NCBI GenBank assembly: GCA_020718925.1
Contig: DYRC01000065.1
Location: forward strand, 1-14,682
Length of the DNA: 14,682 bases
Direction: 5' to 3'
Source of the DNA: Desulfonema limicola
Lineage (GTDB): Bacteria > Desulfobacterota > Desulfobacteria > Desulfobacterales > DYRC01
Every line of letters begins with the position of its first letter. Position 1 is the stretch's first letter. The notes under the pieces are model-generated. The model was not told where the DNA came from and did not search any database. It saw only the letters and a program-made list of their open reading frames with translations. Below, one piece after another: positions 9,401 through 14,682 of this stretch. A program made the position numbers and the translations under genes.

Positions 9401-10520
9401 TTGCCTGCTTCAATGGACGTGCCAACGCGCTTTCGGGAAAAATTTTCTGCTCCACCAAATCCTTTACAAACGCGCCCTGTCCGCAGAAATAAATGCCTCT
9501 GAGCATAAACATTTCATGGTACGCGCTTTGTCTGAACAGATGATCCAGCCAGACCTGAAGCGGTTCGGCAAGCGATGAAAAATTTCCCGGAAATAAAAAC
9601 AATCCGTCCCGATTTTCAGGGGCAGTTCCCTGAGCAAACATTTCAAGCTGCATCCGGGCAAGAACGCTGTCAGTATGCTGAAATGCTTCTGAAACCCAAT
9701 GCTGTGAATATGCGCTATCTGCCGGATACGGCACAGACCACCCGAAGATATGATCACGCGCCTGCTGGGGAATTTCATTGCAGAAATTTTCAAATCCCTT
9801 GATACTTTCGCACCCTGTAACCAGAAAATATAACGGAAAGCGCATTCCCAGTATTTTCTGCGCCTGCCAGAGTTTGGCGTAGAGAATATCGGCTTTTTTG
9901 GCGATCCGGTTAAAAATATGAACATTCGGAATCTCATCATCTGACGCCATCAGTCCTGAGCATGGAATCGTAAGAATAACGCCATCAATAGGACGCTTGG
10001 GGCGGTATTTCCGCAAGAGCTTGAGCAGATTATCCCACAGTTTTTCATCCCCGTTTTCATTCAGCACCAGATCGCCTGCTATATCTGCAATCACGCCTCT
10101 TTCAAAAAACCAGAAATTGCAGGGCTGTTTTTCATATTCACCCTCTGAAAGGTCAGGAATAGTGGCAGAATATCTGAGCCTGCTTTGCTTCAGCGTTGTG
10201 GTTTTTCCCGAAGTGCTTTCTCCGATCATCAGAAAACGGGGAATCTGATAGCGGAAATCTTTGCCGGATACATGGGTTTTAAGCCATATTTCTGCCTGAG
10301 CAAACACGGTTTTCAACTGGGATGCTGAAAAAATTGAAAGTGGCGTTGATTCCGCAGCTGCTTTACCCATCTGAAAAGATTCTTTTTCCTGAACAGCCGC
10401 TTTTTCCTGAACAGCTTCGGGCGCCGATTTACCGGAAGAGCGGAAAAGATATATGATGAACCTCAGAACAAGGAGTATCAGAATAATCGTCAGAATAAGC
10501 AGAATAATGGGTAATCGCAT
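6459..10520 (-). CDS. tssM: T6SS inner-membrane protein TssM (IcmF)
   Basis: TssM is the large inner-membrane protein that links TssL to the outer-membrane lipoprotein TssJ through its periplasmic part. Its 1353 residues are on the long side of the family. In order: a membrane helix at about 4-26; a cytoplasmic NTPase-like domain with Walker A GESTSGKT (100-107) and a Walker-B-like DIAGD (146-150); the IcmF motifs RGIYFCG (341-347) and FVKDLVEQKIFPESALARP (351-369); a second membrane helix at about 383-401; then a large periplasmic region. A charged Lys/Asp/Glu-rich linker (about 1155-1173) precedes the C-terminal domain, where IDWRLTVGGQ (1201-1210 region) belongs to the TssJ-facing part. 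Two oddities: only one helix precedes the NTPase domain where a two-helix hairpin is usual, and the TKxD-like motif reads TGCE. The ATG is the furthest possible start because an in-frame TGA lies shortly upstream. AGGATGA precedes it, and tssL ends four bases before. Confidence 0.95.
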   Translation of the reverse strand: MRLPIILLILTIILILLVLRFIIYLFRSSGKSAPEAVQEKAAVQEKESFQMGKAAAESTPLSIFSASQLKTVFAQAEIWLKTHVSGKDFRYQIPRFLMIGESTSGKTTTLKQSRLRYSATIPDLSEGEYEKQPCNFWFFERGVIADIAGDLVLNENGDEKLWDNLLKLLRKYRPKRPIDGVILTIPCSGLMASDDEIPNVHIFNRIAKKADILYAKLWQAQKILGMRFPLYFLVTGCESIKGFENFCNEIPQQARDHIFGWSVPYPADSAYSQHWVSEAFQHTDSVLARMQLEMFAQGTAPENRDGLFLFPGNFSSLAEPLQVWLDHLFRQSAYHEMFMLRGIYFCGQGAFVKDLVEQKIFPESALARPLKQAMISGNRKLLAAQAAAAAFFLIASLGLWSDAYDLNIDRKRLEPFLETLDDDIDNLNVKAFEGKSDPEFYKLMQTKRLLFEKSAKNLISGISEVRSLRYGFIPASWFSGIHSNIEKAMTGAYNEIILKGAYINLIHKIRTVFETLKTPPSDSPANYKPFSIEQTPEFVNLRKFADQITEFELYALTYNTLNVSADVKDLGKLIEYLHKTQLPAEFYSDDEYHRNALKDAKLKKFDISAYKQKTNELTLKPLINRIFTSNTLLQHLKTLSLQMESFAQKSRTHEDEQLIRDLTDMISKTEAVLERPEQNWMFKEKPDFGKPFNELMDDIEQSQFFGTESRKKLESEVKTAFYSFREELRSQRSSLTGPLLKREGGTMTNMLSPPVLQLKSDMKKLLNQKFMVLEKDGDSDIVIPSGMKLTWSIEPLEDAVRLFDPYEGFINSGLKNFPKDMRHVISNLARRNLAQNLLDRVSKAQQIKPGARGGESELGAEIRNFKEASKYLGRLLIYSEQLDLTESYQMLSEVIFRQAGRLLENTDGLLVKEDLYRNKGKDFSWWDGKEKLSLAAFGAADQKELEYYLKVQRERVKYIAYEYAEPLLSFFSTHKLLKNRKEEHLMFKWERILAEFEKYQTKQPENSIAALEQFILFDMDSIKPEEYSTKIKAKDIHQRSSDLFLQKRNELMAKLYYRCQKMTTDNVFTKYNEIKSFFDAKLSGRFPFMIIRGQQSFVEAKPEDIRNFYRLFDKLAPDALNLLKSGDQFGLSGESARTFLTRMTDIRQIFAPYLDKDKKDAKPPGDKTDEKKEEVLAPDIPAFDIDVEFRVNQEHEAMANRIIDWRLTVGGQSFRYGDALRTGQWRFGDPISFTLRWAKDGADYPVFAGDQAETDETEKIITYRFKQQWALLYFLRHHAGDIEDFGQSSDPKPHTLKFSIDTRRSGMEPQEEGKFTTKAYIRITVMTPGKIKTLLTLPYFPDNAPELKIEKAD
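10382..10415. repeat. 18-bp tandem duplication inside tssM
   Basis: CTTTTTCCTGAACAGC occurs at 10382-10397 and again at 10400-10415, with a period of 18 bases. It encodes the in-frame repeat AVQEK-A-AVQEK in the linker between the first membrane helix and the NTPase domain of TssM. It is harmless to the frame and probably arose by slippage. Confidence 0.85.
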
Positions 10521-10524
10521 GATG

Positions 10525-11286
10525 TCATCCTGTCCGGGTAAAGTTTGCGATCAGTTCTTCAACATCTTTGAAAAGGCTGTCTGTAAAATATATCCATATT
10601 CCGGATGACACGATAAGAAACAGCGCCGCCAATCCGATAACCAGCCAGACCCAGCCGCTGAAATACGGAAGTTTTTTATCTTCTCCGTGAGTTACGGTAT
10701 AGCCGTATGCTGTCGGAAAAAGCCTTTGCGCGGTGTCTTTGAGAAATTCGGGTTTTTTCCGAAAGATAAATGAAAACAACTGACCGCGATACAGATCGAG
10801 CTTTCCGCCATCATCATGATCTCTGAATTTTCCCTTAAACCCCAACGAAAGTGCTAAAAGATATATGGCTGCCATGTCCTTGTCCGCCGGGTTGCGCTCT
10901 TTGAGCAGATAATCTATCTTTTCAAACAGCGTCTCTCCTGCGGTATAAGTTCCGAATAAATCGAACTCCAGCAAATCAGCTTTCCATTCCTCCCACCCCT
11001 TCCAATTCAGGCTTAAAAAAATATCATCCGCCAGCGCAGCCATAACATATTGCGCCTCTTTATAAAACTGAATGCCGTACTCGCCCCCTTGGCGGCGTGC
11101 ATCATATACCTGCTCTTCCAAAACACGCATAAGCTTTGTATGAATCGGATAGGCATAGCCCTCTGCCTCGGCAGAGTGTTCTGTACCGGAAAGAACTTCA
11201 TGTTTCTGGGTAATGACTTCCGCATAAAACTCGCGGAATTTTTCCAGTAAAAATACATTTTCAATCTCTTCGGATATGCCCATCAT
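10525..11286 (-). CDS. tssL: T6SS inner-membrane protein TssL (DotU/IcmH family), short form
   Basis: TssL is a tail-anchored inner-membrane protein whose cytoplasmic domain binds TssK and TssM and recruits the baseplate. The 253-residue protein shows the DotU signatures ALADDIFLS (84-92), a Phe-rich FGTYTAGETLFEKID segment (111-125) and LALSLGFKGKFR (144-155). A single C-terminal membrane helix spans about 211-234, leaving a short periplasmic tail. It has no C-terminal OmpA-like peptidoglycan-binding domain, so it is the short form. In such systems peptidoglycan anchoring often comes from a separate protein, and none is seen in the window. The first ATG of an ATGATG pair overlaps the tssK TGA as an ATGA junction, with only a weak GAAG upstream. 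This suggests translation coupled to tssK. Confidence 0.95.
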   Translation of the reverse strand: MMGISEEIENVFLLEKFREFYAEVITQKHEVLSGTEHSAEAEGYAYPIHTKLMRVLEEQVYDARRQGGEYGIQFYKEAQYVMAALADDIFLSLNWKGWEEWKADLLEFDLFGTYTAGETLFEKIDYLLKERNPADKDMAAIYLLALSLGFKGKFRDHDDGGKLDLYRGQLFSFIFRKKPEFLKDTAQRLFPTAYGYTVTHGEDKKLPYFSGWVWLVIGLAALFLIVSSGIWIYFTDSLFKDVEELIANFTRTG

Positions 11287-12626
11287 TCATTCTTCATATA
11301 AAGAATAATTTCAGCAGGTTGATGCGCTTCTGACATATCAACGGAATTGACAATATGCAATACCTGATCAGGATAAACAAACCGCTCCGAGTTGTCTGAC
11401 GGAATCGCTTCTATGGAAAACAGCGTTGTTCCCCTAAGCGGAACCAATTCGCCCTGAGCTTCGATTTTTTTTCGTTTAGCCCCCAGAATCCGCCGTTCTT
11501 TCATGGATTCCATGACCTCGGCAGACCCGATCAGGGCATCGTTCATCCATGCCATCAGATACGGTTCGGAAATGCCGGGTTTTGCTTTTACGCCGATAAT
11601 CAGCGTGTTGTCCATCCATTCCTTTTCTATCAACAGGCTGAACGCGCCTCTGCCCAGATCAAAACATATCGGCGTATGAGATTCAAGAATCGCTTCGCGG
11701 ATCATCCGATAGACATACTCAACAGCTTCCTGAAACGAGCGGCGGAGATCGTTATGATTATAAGCAGATAATATCGGCGGCACCAGCCCCGCGCCTAAAG
11801 ATGCCATATTTCCCACCAGTCCGCATAATGCCATATACAATAAAAACGGATGAGAAACGCCGGTATTCAGCACCGCTTCAAATTGGGGCAGGGCAGACAC
11901 TATGCTGCGAAGAAGCAGTTTGGTCTCAAGAATCATCGCGCCTCTGACCGCAGAAGACGGAGAATGAAGCCTTTCAGCCAGAAACACCGCTTTTTCTCTC
12001 AATCTGCGCGATAATGTCGCACACATCATTCCGAGCGGAGAATACAATGCCACATTCAGCAGCGGCGGAATATATTCGCATAGGCTGATAATTTCGTCTT
12101 TATAACCGACCGTTGCGATAGGAATAGCACAATATTTCCGGGGGGGAGCTTCTGAAGCAAACAACGAAAGACGGGGAACCAGACGGGGGATAGCAATTTC
12201 TTCGCCGGTATTTTCGTCAAACACCGGCTCGCCTTCGACAGAATAAAATCGCTGAAGAACGCCTTTGGACGCTCTGTTTGATTTTTTTGCCGGAACCGCC
12301 AGATATATCATAATCTGCCCCTGACGCATGTCTTCGTCATAAGGACTGAGATCAATGTCAAGACGGTTCTCATGCGCTGAACCGTGCCATATTGCCAGCC
12401 CATCCGGCATGATCGCCTCTATTTCCGTAACTCTGAACAGCCCCTGTATCAGAATCGCCTGATCAATGCTTAATCGCTGCACTCCCCAGCGGAACGGCGA
12501 GATGTGGGATATCTGGTAATTTAAGAGTTCTTCATGGCGAAGCGACAACTGCTGAAAATGCTGAGGCGCAAGCATCATTCCTTCATGCCATTGAATGGCG
12601 TCAGGCAGATTACAGACTTCGGACAT
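11283..12626 (-). CDS. tssK: T6SS baseplate-membrane adaptor TssK (ImpJ/VasE)
   Basis: TssK forms trimers that sit on the baseplate wedges and dock them to the TssL/TssM membrane complex. It is homologous to siphophage receptor-binding protein scaffolds. At 447 residues it matches the usual length. The N-terminus carries the diagnostic AIQWHEGMMLAPQHFQQ (10-26; core WHEGMMLAPQHFQ at 13-25), then the FRWGVQRLSIDQAIL segment. Later regions such as YSPLGMMCATLSRRLREKA and the C-terminal GTTLFSIEAIPSDNSERF stretch fit the family. AGGGA precedes the ATG. The gap to tssJ is nine bases, and the stop overlaps tssL by four. No truncation is seen. Confidence 0.96.
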   Translation of the reverse strand: MSEVCNLPDAIQWHEGMMLAPQHFQQLSLRHEELLNYQISHISPFRWGVQRLSIDQAILIQGLFRVTEIEAIMPDGLAIWHGSAHENRLDIDLSPYDEDMRQGQIMIYLAVPAKKSNRASKGVLQRFYSVEGEPVFDENTGEEIAIPRLVPRLSLFASEAPPRKYCAIPIATVGYKDEIISLCEYIPPLLNVALYSPLGMMCATLSRRLREKAVFLAERLHSPSSAVRGAMILETKLLLRSIVSALPQFEAVLNTGVSHPFLLYMALCGLVGNMASLGAGLVPPILSAYNHNDLRRSFQEAVEYVYRMIREAILESHTPICFDLGRGAFSLLIEKEWMDNTLIIGVKAKPGISEPYLMAWMNDALIGSAEVMESMKERRILGAKRKKIEAQGELVPLRGTTLFSIEAIPSDNSERFVYPDQVLHIVNSVDMSEAHQPAEIILYMKNE

Positions 12627-12635
12627 ATCGTATCC

Positions 12636-13121
12636 CTAATATTTTACGGTTTCGACATAAAAATCTTTTTCCCCGAGATGAATCACGATGTCGCTGAACG
12701 GATCGGTTCGGGAACGGTGCGGACCCGGAGTCAGATAATCGGCAAAAATCAGCACGGCTTTTGCAGCCGGTTTCAAGGGCAATACCTGAATCGGAATCTG
12801 CTGTCCGGGAACCCATTCCCAACTCCGAAATTCAAGCCCTTCTTCTTCAGAATAATCGCGTCTGATTTGGGATTTCTGCTTAAACCACTCTTTTGACGGC
12901 ATCTTTATCAATTCTTCCAAGAGTTTCTCATTATAGACAAGAATCAGATCAACTGCGATGGGATTGTTCTCATTTGCTTTTTCAGAGACATCTGCCGTAA
13001 CCTGAAGCTTGCCGCCCAGCAATGCTCTCATGCGAATGCCCGTGCCGCATGAGCAAAGCATGATGCTTAGAAAAAAAAGGAGCGAAAATTTCAGATACGA
13101 AAGGTGTCTCAATGCCGCCAT
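12636..13121 (-). CDS. tssJ: T6SS outer-membrane lipoprotein TssJ (SciN)
   Basis: TssJ is the outer-membrane lipoprotein whose periplasmic beta-sandwich binds the C-terminal part of TssM. The 161-residue protein begins with a lipoprotein signal peptide: positive residues, a hydrophobic core FSLLFFLSIML (12-22), and a lipobox LCSC with the lipidated cysteine at residue 25. The mature part has features of the TssJ fold: a beta-strand with NNPIAVDLILVYN, a following helical segment LLEELIKMPSKEWFKQ, and WEWVPGQQIPI and HRSRTDPFSDIVI near the C-terminus. It is the first gene of the operon, which supports the assignment as strongly as the sequence does. The start is uncertain: a GGGATGG lies at or beside the ATG, and a TTG at codon 4 is a possible alternative. 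Confidence 0.88.
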   Translation of the reverse strand: MAALRHLSYLKFSLLFFLSIMLCSCGTGIRMRALLGGKLQVTADVSEKANENNPIAVDLILVYNEKLLEELIKMPSKEWFKQKSQIRRDYSEEEGLEFRSWEWVPGQQIPIQVLPLKPAAKAVLIFADYLTPGPHRSRTDPFSDIVIHLGEKDFYVETVKY

Positions 13122-13147
13122 CCCGAATATTTTATAATGAAAGAACC

Positions 13148-13177
13148 TTAATACATGACATCAAAATAAAAAGTCAA
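13148..13177 (-). promoter_or_regulatory. Candidate sigma70-type promoter for the T6SS operon
   Basis: On the minus strand TTGACT (13172-13177) and TATTAA (13148-13153) are separated by 18 bases, with a TG directly before the -10 hexamer. Transcription would start near 13141, about 20 bases before tssJ. The surrounding DNA is A+T rich. No sigma54-type GG/GC element was seen upstream of tssJ. Confidence 0.5.
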
Positions 13178-13202
13178 TATATTTCATTGGGGCTGATGTC
13201 AT
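13155..13202. repeat. Perfect 9-bp inverted repeat bracketing the tssJ promoter
   Basis: ATGACATCA (13155-13163) and its exact complement TGATGTCAT (13194-13202) face each other across 30 bases. Each arm itself contains the near-palindrome TGA-NN-TCA. The -35 box lies between the arms and the -10 box abuts one of them, so the arms could be two operator sites about 39 bases apart. A long-loop hairpin or chance are alternatives. Confidence 0.55.
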
Positions 13203-13282
13203 CCTGATTTTTTTAAATTACACATCTGATTAAAATCAGCAATCACCATATCTGTTTCAGAATAAATCATCAGATTTTCCAT
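13199..13282 (-). CDS. Small ORF, 27 residues, unknown function
   Basis: This small reading frame lies between the methyltransferase gene and tssJ. It starts with ATG at 13282, eight bases after a strong GGAGG, and encodes 27 residues beginning MENLMIYSETDMV and ending NLKKSG. I do not recognise it. No membrane segment or metal-binding motif is visible, and it holds one cysteine. It begins 27 bases after the methyltransferase stop on the same strand, so it could be co-transcribed with that gene. It could be a genuine small protein, a leader peptide, or the surviving start of a gene cut off when the two loci were joined. Its stop codon overlaps one arm of the inverted repeat upstream of tssJ. 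The excellent ribosome binding site is the main reason to list it. Confidence 0.45.
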   Translation of the reverse strand: MENLMIYSETDMVIADFNQMCNLKKSG

Positions 13283-13290
13283 ATTTCAAA

Positions 13291-13295
13291 CCTCC
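13291..13295 (-). promoter_or_regulatory. Strong Shine-Dalgarno for the 27-residue small ORF
   Basis: GGAGG on the minus strand, eight bases before the ATG at 13282 and outside any longer gene. This is optimal spacing, and the motif is otherwise unexplained. Confidence 0.55.
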
Positions 13296-13309
13296 AATTT
13301 ATCAGAATA

Positions 13310-14682
13310 TCACGTTGCCGCATTATCCTCAATGATTTTTATATCTTGTTCGGTCAGTCCGTAAAGTTCATAAACCAATTGATCAATCTGACGGTCGGTG
13401 GCGTCAATCTGACGGGAAAGAAGATTCTTTGCCTGCTGATCTTTGGCTTCGGCAAGATGTTTGTGTAAGGTAAGCATTTGTTGAACAAGAACTATCATTT
13501 TATCATAAAGAATTTTATCAGATGGAATATCAAAATTAATTAGTCGTATCGGTAGCTTAGAAACACTATTCCAAAAATATTCAAAAATACCGTTACTTTT
13601 TAATTTGGCAATAAATTGAAAACGAAAGGTCAAAAGTTTGGAATTCAGCAAGCCCATTAAATAAAGAAGACTTTCATTTTGGTTATTGTCATATAAGACG
13701 ATTGTGTCTGTGAGACCCAGAAATTCTTTCTGATTATCAAATGCAAAGCGGTTGCTATTTGCAAGATAGGGGCAGTAAAGTTTATTACGTTGAAAATAGT
13801 GCTTATGCAAAGGCCATGTGTAACGCCACCATTCGCAGTCCCCTCTTTTGTAAGCGGCTCGTTTTTTTAATTCTTTTTCATAAGTTTTTAAATAATCTTG
13901 TACTGCTTTAGGTAAGGACTTAAAGCTCTTGAAATTTTCAAGATATAAAAGAATTTCACCACTATTATGGATATGATATCTGGTAATATCCGAATTTCGT
14001 ACGCGAATAAAATATTGCTCTCTTTTAAGTCCCCACGATTTAATCTGATCTATGCTTAATTTTCCAAATATATTATTGCGTCCGGTTTGCATACCTTGCC
14101 CGATAATAAGCACAGTTCCCAAAGGCTTACCTTGCTCATCTATTTTTTTGATAATTGTTTCTACGGACTTCTCAGCAAAAATCCAAGGTTCAGCTTTGAA
14201 GACATTCTGATTAACCGACAGATGTTTAAATAACTGATTATTGTTTTTATTATTCATAATATCAGGTGAATCAATATTATTAACTTTAAGCTGATAAATA
14301 TTTGTTTTTGAATTATTTTTAATTTTATTTAATAAAATAATAGCAGTTGTAATACCAACTCCCTGAAAAACATAGTGATTACGAAAGTCCATAATTTCAA
14401 CAACCTGAGTTTGTTCCGCAAGCCATTTTCTTAGTTTATCTGCTTTATATGCTTCAAGAAAAGCTCTTGATACAATAAAACTGATCTGACTTTTAGAAAT
14501 CTGAACAGCCTTAGTAAAAAAATAGTATAGAATATCAGTCTTATCATTATAAACAGAAGAATACATTCTTTTTATATATTTAAGACGTTGATCACCTTTG
14601 CCCCAAGTATCATCAATATTGACATACGGCGGATTCCCGATCACCGCATCAAAGCCGCCGTTTTTCATAATTTCCGGGAAAC
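13310..14682 (-). CDS. N6-adenine DNA methyltransferase, type IIG / Eco57I-like, partial (5' end outside the window)
   Basis: This is the C-terminal part of a restriction-modification enzyme that methylates adenine in DNA using S-adenosylmethionine. The frame is open to the window edge, continuing before the ATG at 14668 with FPEI, which is how these enzymes normally lead into GGFDAVIGNPPYV. The gene is therefore truncated by the window, not by a true start. The catalytic motif IV NPPY (12-15 counting from that Met) is present, followed by the rest of the methylase fold (FIVSRAFLEA; VVEIMDFRNHYVFQGVGITT). The second half has features of a TaqI-like target recognition domain (CEWWRYTWPLHKHYF; SNRFAFDN). 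It ends in a helical tail with RQIDATDRQIDQLVYELYGL, common in type IIG proteins. Any nuclease domain would be N-terminal and unseen. The target-recognition part is strikingly A+T rich compared with the T6SS genes, which suggests separate acquisition. Confidence 0.87.
   Translation of the reverse strand, partial: FPEIMKNGGFDAVIGNPPYVNIDDTWGKGDQRLKYIKRMYSSVYNDKTDILYYFFTKAVQISKSQISFIVSRAFLEAYKADKLRKWLAEQTQVVEIMDFRNHYVFQGVGITTAIILLNKIKNNSKTNIYQLKVNNIDSPDIMNNKNNNQLFKHLSVNQNVFKAEPWIFAEKSVETIIKKIDEQGKPLGTVLIIGQGMQTGRNNIFGKLSIDQIKSWGLKREQYFIRVRNSDITRYHIHNSGEILLYLENFKSFKSLPKAVQDYLKTYEKELKKRAAYKRGDCEWWRYTWPLHKHYFQRNKLYCPYLANSNRFAFDNQKEFLGLTDTIVLYDNNQNESLLYLMGLLNSKLLTFRFQFIAKLKSNGIFEYFWNSVSKLPIRLINFDIPSDKILYDKMIVLVQQMLTLHKHLAEAKDQQAKNLLSRQIDATDRQIDQLVYELYGLTEQDIKIIEDNAAT

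Noticed and set aside
13226..13239. Palindrome CTGATT-AA-AATCAG as a terminator for the methyltransferase gene
   Set aside because: The loop would be only two bases, the stem is A+T rich, and no T-run follows on the minus strand.
1..14682. CRISPR array, tRNA or rRNA gene
   Set aside because: No regularly spaced repeats, cloverleaf-like sequence or rRNA-like stretch was seen on either strand by eye.

Overview
The window holds most of a type VI secretion system (T6SS) locus, all on the minus strand, in one compact operon-like run. In transcription order it reads tssJ, tssK, tssL, tssM, tssA, tssB, tssC, hcp, tssE, tssF, from about 13121 down to 475. The host must be Gram-negative, because TssJ is an outer-membrane lipoprotein and TssL/TssM are inner-membrane anchors. 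The gene order, moderate G+C and repeat-like intergenic DNA suggest a Desulfobacterota-type (formerly deltaproteobacterial) bacterium. This taxonomic call is inference only.

Region by region: (1) 1-474 has no convincing gene. It contains three short TCCGG-type hairpins, one followed on the minus strand by a T-rich tract that could terminate the T6SS transcript, plus two overlapping short GTG-start reading frames that look like decayed or repeat DNA. (2) 475-13121 is the T6SS operon. Spacings run from a 17-base overlap (tssE/tssF) to a 44-base gap (tssC/hcp), with good ribosome binding sites. (3) 13122-13309 is an intergenic region with a plausible sigma70-type promoter for tssJ, a perfect 9-base inverted repeat bracketing that promoter, and a 27-codon small ORF with a strong Shine-Dalgarno. 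(4) 13310-14682 is the C-terminal part of an AT-rich N6-adenine DNA methyltransferase of the type IIG / Eco57I-like kind. It is cut by the window edge and transcribed toward the T6SS genes.

How the genes work together: TssJ, TssL and TssM form the trans-envelope membrane complex. TssK, TssE and TssF are baseplate parts; TssK docks the baseplate to TssL/TssM. TssA primes and coordinates tube and sheath growth. TssB/TssC make the contractile sheath around the Hcp tube. Missing from the window are the baseplate partner tssG, the recycling ATPase tssH/clpV, the spike vgrG/tssI, PAAR, and any recognisable effector or immunity gene. The T6SS run appears to end right after tssF, so these must lie elsewhere or have been lost. 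I did not find a clearly new biological system. The best leads are the absent tssG at a terminator-like end, the promoter-flanking inverted repeat with its small ORF, and a TssM with a single N-terminal membrane helix and a degenerate TKxD motif.
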